From the NCBI GenBank assembly GCA_040904945.1, contig JBBDSM010000116.1, positions 1 to 25,711 of the forward strand: DNA of 25,711 nucleotides, in the 5' to 3' direction. The number at the start of each line of letters is the position of its first letter. Within the stretch, counting starts at the first letter, position 1. The notes under the pieces were generated by a model. That model saw only the letters and a list, made by a program, of their open reading frames with translations. It ran no database searches and had not been told where the DNA came from. This DNA is from JAWLHJ01 sp040904945 (GTDB lineage: Bacteria; Gemmatimonadota; Gemmatimonadetes; Longimicrobiales; Gaopeijiaceae). The translations under genes and the position numbers were made by a program. Positions 10,901-17,976 of this stretch are shown in pieces.

Positions 10901-11066
10901 ACAGCCCCGTCGCGACCGCCGCCGGAGCCCGGTCGAGCTCCGGCCGCAGGATCGTATCGGCGACGACCACCGTCTCGCCCGGCGGCGCGTGCCTGGCGTG
11001 CACGACGGTGCCTGCGAGCGTGGGGACGCTCACGCACAGGAGGAGGAGGGAGAGTCGGGCAGTCAC
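4983..11066 (-). CDS. sprA: SprA-family giant outer-membrane protein (T9SS translocon homologue)
   Basis: This 2027-residue protein has an N-terminal signal peptide (LSLLLLCVSVPTLAG). In Bacteroidetes SprA is a very large outer-membrane barrel through which type IX cargo passes. Family signatures I recognise are LTFLRLFGLDEE (509-520), VVFPTLRPF (552-560), MPNPNTDGRAFVDDFDAAQ (774-792, matching the family's 'DDFEgSq' element), DLDQDGILD near residue 1015, and VWIDELRLGDP near 1330. The rest is rich in alternating Asp/Arg/aromatic segments expected of barrel strands. Three close cysteine pairs (CX7C at 165/173, one CX16C, one CX8C) suggest disulfides. The start is GTG with no clear Shine-Dalgarno. 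The length is somewhat below the roughly 2400 of Bacteroidetes SprA. It is probably co-transcribed with the comEA-like gene. Whether it exports T9SS cargo here is unknown. Confidence 0.88.
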   Translation of the reverse strand: MTARLSLLLLCVSVPTLAGTVVHARHAPPGETVVVADTILRPELDRAPAAVATGLSAVPGEPHVRLGLRRIPVSVQGVGRREGARLIGGPAVQPDPWLSDVLRRRVATFGPPVPDTARFLPPAPAPAPRLLPADDDRFVTDFADLAMRVRSRMELGGDWARFEPCDVQFKASCTSSIIPQLSPEFLFGVQLDGTIAERVRVDVDFDQAREFDAANRINIFYEGGEDDILRRLEVGDVTFRLPRSRFLTEGLPAGNFGFQAEGQFGPVDFQTVWAQQRGDLNSRVFQLSGIGDQRGFVQQDTLVLDDADYARGQFFFLFDPSAIDGYPHVDVLSLDPASAPADVAPGNSPVQLYRFENDAVLQSQVEGFIQADAVAETATDTVREAGWFRYLQPGVDYYVHPSGLWVALRTPLRPEEMLAVTYVTAVGDTVGDYNPERIANRGERPTLRLLKASGANHRPGLPTWDLEMHQIYRVSGSPDVDQSSVDLTVSIGELAQGRTFKRRPSGEGLTFLRLFGLDEEAPLDRIDPSFVYQPGGDLFSLADNDPVQGTFVVFPTLRPFAEPPPIPSLGLTEGQVSAILSDDANPRIYEDEDPFERENAGRFRLTIAYRLESTGVISSFSLGAFGIREGSERITLGDRVLTRGLDYEIDYDVGQVVLLDADALFATDPTAAVRASWEQRSLFEVSPTQVFGFRTHTDLGDSGGFDVLGLYRSERSVVRRPVLGTEPGAALLGGVTATYGTTLSWMDRVLDVVPGLRLEGVTSLDIDGELAVSMPNPNTDGRAFVDDFDAAQALPVSLVASSWNLGSAPTFQDGAEGVLPGVLDATTAAPMTWQTQWIVEGPGGDSLGIHEGYFAREDIDRQIRVAGAETREQGLLLDLDGPLGGGPLGWRSITTGLSTQGLDLTRTEFLEVYVAAGDDVRLVFDLGTVSEDAFFVDANGNTTGTRAGGRPWGLGILDQEADPARGELWNDAADELGVWAESCVAERGRIYRIGDPRSVCTRGNGRPDSEDLDQDGILDTPERHLRYVLNLDGTSPYLARSAGETGSPHGFELYRIPIRDGGIEVGGAVGDADLRSVRHLRITAAGPAGRQVRLARMRLVGSRWIKRGGEGVFAGIGGDTLGVAGRVEVSAVSRLTEGAAYNSPPGVLEELIDPTSAFAGQGIEFNEKSLGLAFDDLAPGSRAEVYQRFPQRPRSFLSYRQARLWVVAREGDFGPERPHSFFFKVGNDPDNFYLYRTRLPGSGTSGTVEPADWLPEVRVQFEAWFALRQRAEEILLDDPRGPGDPAVMVWSADSTYAVSLKDRGRAPNLAAVRELSLGVWNEGDAPISGEVWIDELRLGDPVRTAGVAGSVDVVLDGGGALNTRLSVTNRGADFRQLRQEASFQTDRSIDLRSTLALDRMMPSGWGVEVPVTLDVNRTSQAPRFLEGSDLRAGRLVDLRETASRRTRLGVAFRRRTPAADPLAGFFVDGLSARAAYTRSSGSTIASRYSSRGTDAGVAWAREPAPREVDLVPGFAKDFLRGLLPGFLEDRVVDTPLRLTPERISLGASYLRQDDRIFRFERIVERPDDPGTLPTLVPRESLESVADVRLRPIPPLRAEVTFASERDLLGADDAVNDPAVQALLRRQRATPGGVDLGWETERTIRTRLGFTPELFSFFRNDFDWTTTYRSDRSANLLARSVTEGDTTLALARDARGQRDWGVSLALDPGQFARSWLGEPAPEEPADLAQLRSMLGALRPLTAAYRDGVTSRFSREAVDPGFGYQVGWAGQESYRVIEGDTAAIWTDRQSWTLGTGLNLPRAASLQVGYSIIDATTLDVRSDRRLHQRTWPNIQTRLPSVGLPEFTGMRTLTLTSGIQRTVRHIEFGGISTRRSEDEDVRVPFDLTLQWLGTLVTAYQGAVRTGRGVDPTGDTELEEVTHRLSVRSRWDPVGPLAGRLDRPIDLSILAGYVSERSCRITRAGEECVAFVDQIRRTLSVSVDTSVGDFQVGMQLSFDDRQSFVGLQTGSTQLQLGVFGQLEFSAGSFPTP

Positions 11067-11192
11067 ACGAATCGCGTCAGCGGTTGAACCGTCGGCACGC
11101 AGTCGGGGTAACGAAGCGTCCGAAGCCGCTCGCGCCGACCCTCGGGGCGTCCGAGCGCCAGATCATTCCAGCAGGGATCCCCAGACGCAGCC
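11067..11192. promoter_or_regulatory. Divergent promoter region between sprA and lptF
   Basis: These 126 bases separate two divergent genes, so promoters for both must lie here or within the gene ends. On the plus strand TTGAAC (11084-11089) could be a -35 element, but the hexamer at the right distance is poor (TAACGA at 11109, spacer 19). AGGGA at 11173-11177 is the closest purine stretch to the lptF start, 15 bases away. I see no convincing operator. Confidence 0.4.
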
Positions 11193-12629
11193 ATGCGCCT
11201 CAGCGTGCTCACGAGGTACCTGATCCGGATCCATGTAGGTCCGTTCCTCTTCGCCCTGTGCACCATCACGGGGATGATCTTCCTGAACGCCGTGGCGCAG
11301 CGGGTGAACGACCTGGTGGGTAAGGGGCTGCCCTTGCAGGTGATCGCCGAGTTCCTGATGCTGTCGTTACCCCACACGATCGCCTTGTCGCTCCCGATGT
11401 CTGTGTTGGTCGCCGTCCTCTTCGCGTTCAGCGAGATGACCTCGTCCAACGAGATCACCGCGATGTCGGCCGGGGGCATCCGCCCGAGCCGCGTCCTCGG
11501 TCCGCTTCTGGTGATGGGCACGCTCGCGACCGGGGTCATGCTCTACTTCAACGATCGAGTGCTCCCCGAGTCGAACCACGCGCTAAAGAACCTGCTGCTC
11601 GACATCGGTCGCAAGAGCCCGACCCTCGATCTGCAAGAGCAGGTCGTGAACGAGATCGCCACCGACCAGGGCTCCGAGCGCTACTTCCTCACCGCCGCGC
11701 GCATCGACCCGGGGACGAACACGCTGCACGACGTCACCATCTTCGACGCGAACAACCCGCAGCGCCAACGCACGACCTACGCGGTCCGCGGCCAGATGGC
11801 ATTCAACGCCGCGCGCACCGACCTCTTCCTCACGCTGTACGACGGGGTGGTCCACGAGGTGCAGTCCGAACGCATCGGAGGATTCCAGCGCGTCTTCTTC
11901 GACCAGCAGATCGTGCCACTCCGTGAAGTCGGCAACGAGCTCGAGCGCCGGCTCGGCGGCTCCGACCGCTCGGACCGCGAGATGGGCTTCGCGCTCCTCG
12001 CCGACAACGCGAACCGGCGGCAGGCCGAACTCGACTCCCTCCGCTCCGTGAACCGTGACGAGACCGTCACGGTGGTGCGCCAGGCCCTCGGACTGCCCGT
12101 GGAGGCCGGCGACAGCGTCGGCGCGGACGGGAGCCGACGACCGCGCACGGCGGGCCTCCTCGCACGGGACCTCGGCACGCAGCGCATGGTGGTCGAGGCT
12201 CGGCGGAGGGCGACGGTCGGCGCGTCCCACGCGCAGGCCGTCAACCGCTACCGGGTCGAGATCCACAAGAAGCTCGCCATCGCCTTCGCCTGTCTCGTCT
12301 TCACCGTCATCGGCCCGCCCCTCGCGCTCCGCTTCCCACGCGGAGGCGTCGGCATGGTGGTCGCCGCCTCCACGCTCATCTTCAGCGTGTACTGGGTCGG
12401 GTTGATCGCAGGGGAGAGTCTCGCCGATCGCCGGGTGGCGAGCCCCGTGCTGACCATGTGGGGAAGCAACGTCATCTTCCTCCTGGCGGGCATCTGGCTG
12501 GTCCGGCACATGGGCGACGCGGGCTCGACGGTCCGCGGGGGAAGCGGGCGAATGGCCGCCGTCTCGAGACGGATCGGTAGGTGGTTCCGGGGGGACCGGA
12601 TGTCCGAAGCCGGAGCCACCACGCCATGA
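11193..12629 (+). CDS. lptF: LPS export permease LptF (YjgP/YjgQ family), long form
   Basis: LptF pairs with LptG in the inner membrane and, with the LptB ATPase, extracts LPS toward the periplasmic bridge. The protein (478 aa) has N-terminal membrane segments at about 12-32, 50-80 and 100-120, then a periplasmic beta-rich domain, then C-terminal segments at about 360-380, 386-408 and 418-438. This is the six-segment YjgP/YjgQ plan. The family in Proteobacteria is near 360 residues. Here the extra length lies mainly at about 250-350, a charged, probably helical stretch just before the fourth membrane segment, plus a basic C-terminal tail (445-478). The lptG start overlaps its stop in ATGA, so translation is coupled. 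Confidence 0.93.
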   Translation: MRLSVLTRYLIRIHVGPFLFALCTITGMIFLNAVAQRVNDLVGKGLPLQVIAEFLMLSLPHTIALSLPMSVLVAVLFAFSEMTSSNEITAMSAGGIRPSRVLGPLLVMGTLATGVMLYFNDRVLPESNHALKNLLLDIGRKSPTLDLQEQVVNEIATDQGSERYFLTAARIDPGTNTLHDVTIFDANNPQRQRTTYAVRGQMAFNAARTDLFLTLYDGVVHEVQSERIGGFQRVFFDQQIVPLREVGNELERRLGGSDRSDREMGFALLADNANRRQAELDSLRSVNRDETVTVVRQALGLPVEAGDSVGADGSRRPRTAGLLARDLGTQRMVVEARRRATVGASHAQAVNRYRVEIHKKLAIAFACLVFTVIGPPLALRFPRGGVGMVVAASTLIFSVYWVGLIAGESLADRRVASPVLTMWGSNVIFLLAGIWLVRHMGDAGSTVRGGSGRMAAVSRRIGRWFRGDRMSEAGATTP

Positions 12630-13693
12630 GGATCCTCGACCGGCTCGTCGCCGGGACGTTCCTGAAGCTCTTCGGCCTCGTGCTGGCCGCCGCGCCCCCG
12701 CTCTTCATCCTCGGCGACATCACGGAGAACCTCGACCGTCATCTCGACCGCGGCGTCACCGGGCTGGAGGTGGCCCAGGCATACCTGTACCAGCTGCCGC
12801 TCTTCCTCCAGTGGTCGTTCCCCATCGCCGCGCTGGTGGCCACCGTCTTCACCGTCCATTCCATGACGGCGCACCGGGAGATCGTCGCGGCGAAAGCGGG
12901 CGGGATCTCGTTCCACCGCGCCATCGGCCCGATCTTCGTGGCCGGCCTCCTGCTCACCGTGGTCGCCCTCGGACTCGGAGAAGTCGTGCCCCGGGCGAAC
13001 CGGGTCGCGTCGCAGATCCTGCAGAACGAAAATCCCACGCGGTCGTGGCGGTCGGACTTCGTGTACCGGTCGGAGAGCGGCCTAACCTGGCAGGTATCGC
13101 GCCTCACCGCCGCCGACGGCCGAATGACCGGCGTCGTCGTGGAGCGTGCCCCGGACATCGACGAGCCCGCGCTCCACGTACTCGCCGAGAGCGCGTACTG
13201 GCGCGAGGGGGTCGGGTGGACGCTGCAGCAGGGCTACCTCCGGCGACTCGCACCCGACGGCACGGAGAAGACGCTCGAGTTCGACCAACTCGTGATGACC
13301 GACCTGGTCGAGCGGCCCGAGGAGCTCCTGGAGTCGCCGAGGGAAGCGGACGAGATGACGTACGAGGAGATCGAGCGCCAGGCCTCGATCATCCAGCGGT
13401 CCGGCGGCGACGCCAACCGGCTGCTCGTGAAGCGCGAAGAGAAGATCGCGATCCCCGTGGCCACACTCGTCATCATCATGTTCGGCGCTCCGCTCGCTAC
13501 GAGCAGCAAGCGCGGCGGCACCGCCTTCGGCATCGGGATCTCTCTCGGTATCGTGATCCTTTATATGATGCTGTTCAAGGTATCGGGTGCGCTCGGGGAG
13601 GCCGGGGCGGTATCACCGCTGTGGGCCGCCTGGACGCCCAACGTCCTCTTCTTCGTGGGGGCGGTCTTCCTGTTGGCCCGAGTAAGGACATAG
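12626..13693 (+). CDS. lptG: LPS export permease LptG (YjgP/YjgQ family)
   Basis: This 355-residue partner of LptF is of normal length for the family. Membrane segments lie at about 10-30, 58-78 and 98-118, followed by a periplasmic domain (about 125-265) and three C-terminal segments beginning at IAIPVATLVIIMFGAP. The frame is open 15 codons upstream inside lptF. The ATG at 12626 is chosen because it overlaps the lptF stop as ATGA and yields the canonical start MRILDRLV. Which of the pair is F and which is G follows gene order and similarity of layout. The two are paralogues and the assignment of names is less certain than the family. Confidence 0.92.
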   Translation: MRILDRLVAGTFLKLFGLVLAAAPPLFILGDITENLDRHLDRGVTGLEVAQAYLYQLPLFLQWSFPIAALVATVFTVHSMTAHREIVAAKAGGISFHRAIGPIFVAGLLLTVVALGLGEVVPRANRVASQILQNENPTRSWRSDFVYRSESGLTWQVSRLTAADGRMTGVVVERAPDIDEPALHVLAESAYWREGVGWTLQQGYLRRLAPDGTEKTLEFDQLVMTDLVERPEELLESPREADEMTYEEIERQASIIQRSGGDANRLLVKREEKIAIPVATLVIIMFGAPLATSSKRGGTAFGIGISLGIVILYMMLFKVSGALGEAGAVSPLWAAWTPNVLFFVGAVFLLARVRT

Positions 13694-13698
13694 CGAGA

Positions 13699-14400
13699 AT
13701 GACCCCTACCAAGATCTTCGCCGCGCTCGTCACGCTCGTCTCGGTGGGCGCCTGCTCCGGCGGTCCGGATCCGGCGTCACGCAGCCCGGTCGGCGATCAG
13801 ATGACGACGCACTTCGAGCTCGCCGTCGACCTGCGCGACCACGCCGTCTCCGGGGACCTCACACGGTTCCGGTCGACCGCACGGGCGCTTTCGACCCTGG
13901 AGCCCACCGCGGACCTCCCCCCCGACGTTTTCCTGCAGTTCGGACCGCTTCGTTACGAAGCCGAGGTCGCAGCCGACGCGCGCACGGTCGAAGCCGCGGC
14001 GCAAGGCGCGGCCGAAGTGGCGGCCACCTGCGGCGATTGTCATGAGCAGAACGGAGTCTCGCTACCGCCCGCCATCCCCGGACCCGCGGTCTCGCGACCG
14101 GTCACCGATCCGTCGCTGCACATGGAGCGGCTCTCACGCGTCACGGGACGGCTCTGGGCGGGACTCGTGGCGCCGAACGAGGCGGACTGGCAGGCTGGAG
14201 CCGCGGACCTCATCGACGCCGGCGGGCTCCCTGGCGGACTCGAAGGCATGGTCCCGGACGACATGCTCCGGCAGGCCGCCCAAAGGTTGGTGCGACTCGC
14301 GGAAGAAGCGGCCAGCACGCGGGACGAGCGCTACCGGGTACGCGCGCTCGGAGAGATCTGGGGAACCTGCGCGGAATGCCACCAGAGGGTCGGGTCGTGA
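13699..14400 (+). CDS. Cytochrome c-like lipoprotein with two CxxCH haem motifs
   Basis: This 233-residue protein starts with a lipoprotein signal (SVGAC, lipid-carrying Cys19), so it is anchored to a membrane facing the periplasm. It contains two haem c attachment motifs, CGDCH at 111-115 and CAECH at 224-228. The second is almost at the C-terminus, so the haems are about 110 residues apart. This suggests two repeats of a cytochrome c'-like or 'cytochrome c family' fold, each ending in CxxCH. The family resemblance is inferred from this spacing. The gene begins 5 nt after the lptG stop, with AAGGAC upstream of the ATG, and is likely in the lptFG transcript. Its electron partner is unknown. 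Its stop is one base from the stop of the convergent gene. Confidence 0.85.
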   Translation: MTPTKIFAALVTLVSVGACSGGPDPASRSPVGDQMTTHFELAVDLRDHAVSGDLTRFRSTARALSTLEPTADLPPDVFLQFGPLRYEAEVAADARTVEAAAQGAAEVAATCGDCHEQNGVSLPPAIPGPAVSRPVTDPSLHMERLSRVTGRLWAGLVAPNEADWQAGAADLIDAGGLPGGLEGMVPDDMLRQAAQRLVRLAEEAASTRDERYRVRALGEIWGTCAECHQRVGS

Positions 14401-14401
14401 G

Positions 14402-15505
14402 CTAGGGAAGCTCTGCCCGCCGCTCACCCTCGCGGCTCTCTTCCGGCAGAAAGTCCTTGAAGGCCACGCCGAACAGATCCCACACGGTCAGGAACAGGGC
14501 CGCCACGATGGGCCCCACGATGAAGCCGACCAGGCCGAACATGCCCAGGCCGCCGAAGGTGGAGAGCAGCACCAGCAGATCGTGCATCTTGGTGTCTCGC
14601 CCGATGAGCCTTGGCCGGAGGAAGTTGTCGATCGTGCTCACCACGATCATCCCCCAGAGCGCGAGCCCCAGGCCCGCCCCCACCCGTCCCGACGACATCA
14701 GAATGATGGACGCCGGCGCCCACACGATGCCCGACCCGAGCACCGGGATCACCGAGAGCACGGCCATGACCGTCGACCAGAACGCGGCCCCGGCCACGCC
14801 GAGGATGAAGAACGCCGAGCCCGCGAGCGCCCCCTGGATCAGGCCGACCAGAATCGACCCCTTGATGGTGGCACGGGTCACGGAGACGAAGCGGTCGACG
14901 AGCTTCTGCTCGCTGTCTTCGTCGAGGGGCGTGAAATGGAGGATGCGGGCCAGGATGGCGGGGCCGTCGGTCAGGAAGAAGTACATCGCGTACAGCATCA
15001 CGAAGAGCTGGAGGGCGAGGTTCACGGTCCCCGTGGTGGCGGCGGTGAGGTTGTTCACCAGGAACGAGCCTGCCTGGCCGGCGAAGTTGCTCATGCTCCC
15101 AGCGATGGCGGCCTGATCCGGAAGGAACTGCCCCAGGACCGGTAAGTCGCGCAGCCACACGATCCACGCCTCGAAGCGCCCCGACTGCTGGCGCATCCAG
15201 GGACCAGCGGCCTCCGCGATGTCCACCGCCTGTGCCAAGACCAGCGCGAGGAAGCCACCGAGGGGCAACACGATCACCAGGAAGAGCGCGAGGACGGTCA
15301 GGAGCGCCGCGATCTTGGCTCGGCCTCCGAGCCCGTCGGAAAGATTCAGAAACAGTCCCCGCGACATCCCCGCAAAAACACCCGCCAGGATGAGCGCGAC
15401 CACGAACTGCCGGACCATGACCAGGAAGAGGATCGTGATCCCGGCCACGAGGAAGAGCAGGAAGCCCTTCTGGACCCGGTCCGCGGCCCTGCTGTGTCGC
15501 ACCAT
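14402..15505 (-). CDS. AI-2E/PerM family transporter-like membrane protein
   Basis: This 367-residue polytopic protein has hydrophobic segments at about 14-31, 33-48, 64-95, 160-178, 215-240, 243-270, 276-292 and 308-343. The layout of two N-terminal hydrophobic blocks, a central amphipathic region and a C-terminal bundle containing SVIPVLGSGIVWAP (251-264), DNFLRPRLIG (293-302) and FGGLGMFGLVGFIVGP (317-332) is diagnostic of the AI-2E transporter (PF01594) family. Members export varied substrates (autoinducer-2 in E. coli TqsA, or Na+/H+ exchange in some), so the substrate cannot be assigned. The frame is open 32 codons further upstream into the amidohydrolase. The ATG at 15505 is chosen because it forms a TGATG overlap with that gene's stop. 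Confidence 0.92.
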   Translation of the reverse strand: MVRHSRAADRVQKGFLLFLVAGITILFLVMVRQFVVALILAGVFAGMSRGLFLNLSDGLGGRAKIAALLTVLALFLVIVLPLGGFLALVLAQAVDIAEAAGPWMRQQSGRFEAWIVWLRDLPVLGQFLPDQAAIAGSMSNFAGQAGSFLVNNLTAATTGTVNLALQLFVMLYAMYFFLTDGPAILARILHFTPLDEDSEQKLVDRFVSVTRATIKGSILVGLIQGALAGSAFFILGVAGAAFWSTVMAVLSVIPVLGSGIVWAPASIILMSSGRVGAGLGLALWGMIVVSTIDNFLRPRLIGRDTKMHDLLVLLSTFGGLGMFGLVGFIVGPIVAALFLTVWDLFGVAFKDFLPEESREGERRAELP

Positions 15506-16908
15506 CACGGCGTGTCCCCTGCAGCCGGAGCCGCCAGCCTCCCCTCGACCGATTCGAGCAGCACCGCCGAATCGTAGAGCCGGCCCGACTTCACCACCCA
15601 ACGCACGTTCCTCGTATTGCGGATATCCTCCAGGGGATCACCTCGTACCACGAAGAAGTCCGCAAGCTTGCCCGGCTCCAGACTGCCCAACAGATCCGAC
15701 ATCCCGAACGCGCGGGCGCCGTTCAGCGTCGCGATGCGCAGCACGTCGGCGGCTCCGATGCCACACATGTTCAGCGCATGCATCTCGCGGTGGGCGACGA
15801 AGCCCGGCAGCCACACGCCCCAACTCGGGTGATCCGTCGCGAGCGCCAGGCGCCCGCCGGCTTCGTGGAACGCCTTCACCAGCGGGCACTTCGCGGCGTG
15901 GATCTCGTCGAACTGGGCCAGGTTGAAATCGGGCCCTCCGTCCTCGATCCAGCGGCGCACCTCGGGCGTGAGGAAGCGGCTCTCGTCGGTCCAGAACTCG
16001 AGCGCCGGGTCGGACTTGGCCTCGATGCCGTAGTAGGCGTAGGCCGTCACGGTGGGATCGTACGTGACGTCGTGCGCCTTGAAGAGCCCGACGATCTCGT
16101 CGAACTCCGGGGTGCCGGGTCGGAAGTCGGGGAAGCTCTCGTACGCGGTGCGGTCGGCGGGGAACGCCGGTCCGCCCATGAAGTGCTCGATGCGGTCGAT
16201 GCCCATGAGGATCGCATCGCGCGGGTTCACCGAGTTCCGGTAGCCGGAGTCGAGGTGCCCGGTCACGGTGAGTCCGTGGTGGTGCGCCCGCTCGATGAGC
16301 CAGCGGAGCGTCTCCGGATCGGGCCCCTTGGCCTTGAAGCCGCGCACGCCGCGCGAGGCCCAGAGATCGACCTCGACGAACAGCTCTTCCCGGGTCATCT
16401 TCTGCCACCCGGGACGCGCGCTCCCGTAGTAGGGTCCGGAGTTGAGCAGCCGGGGGCCGGCGACTTCTCCCCGCTGGATGCGCAGTCGGAGGTCCCACAT
16501 TCCTTCCGGGTCGTACTCGCCCGCGGGGAACGTCGACGTCACGCCGTTCGCGAGCCAGAGCACGGGCGTGACCACCAGCTCCTCCCGCCTGGGCCGGCCG
16601 AGGAGCTGCATGTTGTAGTGTGCGTGCAGGTCGACGAGTCCGGGCAGGACGTAGTCGTCGGGGCCGAGCTCGACGCGCTCGGCGTCGGAGAGATCCACGT
16701 CGACGTCGAGGGATCCGACGGACATGAGCCGGCCGCCGACGGAGACGAGACCGAGGTTCGGAAGCATCTCGCCGGACGCGACATCGAAGTAGTGGCCGCC
16801 GGTCACCACGAGCGGGAGGTCCTGGGCGTCGACGGACGCGGCGGTCGACGCTCCCGCCAGCGCGACGATCACGGCCATCGCGGCGGACAACGCTTTACAG
16901 GCGGTCAC
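15505..16908 (-). CDS. Secreted metal-dependent amidohydrolase
   Basis: This 467-residue protein belongs to the imidazolonepropionase/prolidase-like branch of the amidohydrolase superfamily. A signal peptide is present (hydrophobic 8-27, cleavage near VDA-QD). Metal ligands of the TIM barrel are visible: HAH at H95/H97, candidate carbamylated Lys in FKAKG (191-195), H218 in GHLDSG, H242 in IEHFMGG and D359 in ATDHPSW. A C-terminal 'LEPGKLADFFVVRGDPL' (410-426) is typical of the composite beta-sandwich. The substrate is unknown. The GTG start has GGAGAA eight bases upstream. It lies 30 nt after the protease gene and is coupled to the AI-2E gene by TGATG. Confidence 0.92.
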   Translation of the reverse strand: MTACKALSAAMAVIVALAGASTAASVDAQDLPLVVTGGHYFDVASGEMLPNLGLVSVGGRLMSVGSLDVDVDLSDAERVELGPDDYVLPGLVDLHAHYNMQLLGRPRREELVVTPVLWLANGVTSTFPAGEYDPEGMWDLRLRIQRGEVAGPRLLNSGPYYGSARPGWQKMTREELFVEVDLWASRGVRGFKAKGPDPETLRWLIERAHHHGLTVTGHLDSGYRNSVNPRDAILMGIDRIEHFMGGPAFPADRTAYESFPDFRPGTPEFDEIVGLFKAHDVTYDPTVTAYAYYGIEAKSDPALEFWTDESRFLTPEVRRWIEDGGPDFNLAQFDEIHAAKCPLVKAFHEAGGRLALATDHPSWGVWLPGFVAHREMHALNMCGIGAADVLRIATLNGARAFGMSDLLGSLEPGKLADFFVVRGDPLEDIRNTRNVRWVVKSGRLYDSAVLLESVEGRLAAPAAGDTP

Positions 16909-16938
16909 GTGGGGTGCTTCTCCGTCGTCGGGGGGCGG

Positions 16939-17976
16939 TCAAGATATCATCGGCACCTCGAAGCCTAACCGCCGCAGCGTCGACGCGCTGCGTTCGATGA
17001 AGCGCTCGATGGTCGTCATCGGTACGGAGAGTGTCACCCCGTACTGGATGCGGAGCGTCTCCTCCAGAAAGACCGGTCCCCGGTAGGGCAGCGCCGGATC
17101 GTACGATTCGACCACGCCCGCCGGAGGTACGAGCCGGATCTCACGCTCCGCGGCGCTCGCCCGGGCCATCCCGACCCATTCGAGGGTCCGGCCGTCCCGG
17201 CTCACCGCCAGGACCGCGCCGCCGCTCACGCCTTGGTTCCAGTTTCCGTCGACCACGAACGAGCCCCGGCCGTCGGGCACCGGGGACGCGACCCCCTGGC
17301 TGACCATGGGGAAGCCTCCCGGGTATCCCAGGATATAGACGAAGGAGCCGAGGGACAGCGCCCCGGGGTCACCGGCGCGTGCGGCCATGGGGCGGGCCTC
17401 TCCGAGACCCTCGGAGCTGGTGGTCCGAAAGCCGATGAGGGCGACGTCCTCCTGCTCGTCGGCGGCGAGCACCTCGAACGTGCGCGACCCCGGAAGGTCT
17501 GTCACCCAGTTGGTCTGGCGGCTCTTGATGGAGAGGCTTCGGATGCGCCGCTCCTGTTCCCGCTCCAGCTCGCGGTCTGCCCCGAAGTACTCGACCACGG
17601 TGTCGGCGCGAGCCACCGCGTGCGCCGCGGTGAGGAGGAGTACGCTACGCGGCGTGTTCGACACCAGCACCGCGGTGGCCCGGCTCGTCTCGGAGAACGC
17701 GTCGGTCGAAGTGGCTCGTGACGTCACGTCGCCCAAAGCCAGATCCCGCCCCGTGGGCGCTCCGTCCTCCGGGAAGAGGAAGATCTCGTAGGTGACCGAG
17801 ACCTGGATCTGCTTGACCGATTCGAACGCCCGCGTCAGCGCTCCGGACATGTCGCTCGTCGGCATCGCGGCCAGATAGCCGCCCTGCCCCGACGGCACCG
17901 AGCCCCCGGGACTCGCGCACCCCGCAGCGAGCGAGGCCGCGCACAGGGCAACGACGATGTCGTTCGGCCGGCGCAT
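16939..17976 (-). CDS. Trypsin-like serine protease lipoprotein
   Basis: This 345-residue protein carries a lipoprotein signal (SLAAGC, Cys20) and a chymotrypsin-fold peptidase domain with a complete triad: H119 in LLTAAHAV, D177 in EDVALIGF and S251 in NQGVSGGAV. It belongs with DegP-like or trypsin_2 peptidases but has no PDZ domain. Instead it has about 60 residues between the His and Asp strands containing a charged helix (RELEREQERR, 135-144) and a helical C-terminal tail (322-340). The likely location is the periplasmic face of a membrane. Its ATG overlaps the stop of the upstream coiled-coil gene (TGATG), which argues for coupled expression and perhaps a shared task. Its target is unknown. 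Confidence 0.88.
   Translation of the reverse strand: MRRPNDIVVALCAASLAAGCASPGGSVPSGQGGYLAAMPTSDMSGALTRAFESVKQIQVSVTYEIFLFPEDGAPTGRDLALGDVTSRATSTDAFSETSRATAVLVSNTPRSVLLLTAAHAVARADTVVEYFGADRELEREQERRIRSLSIKSRQTNWVTDLPGSRTFEVLAADEQEDVALIGFRTTSSEGLGEARPMAARAGDPGALSLGSFVYILGYPGGFPMVSQGVASPVPDGRGSFVVDGNWNQGVSGGAVLAVSRDGRTLEWVGMARASAAEREIRLVPPAGVVESYDPALPYRGPVFLEETLRIQYGVTLSVPMTTIERFIERSASTLRRLGFEVPMIS

Noticed and set aside
12811..13698. The long upstream extension of the cytochrome lipoprotein frame, inside lptG
   Set aside because: The extension is an Arg-rich out-of-frame reading of lptG. The ATG at 13699 gives a perfect lipoprotein signal, so the gene starts there.
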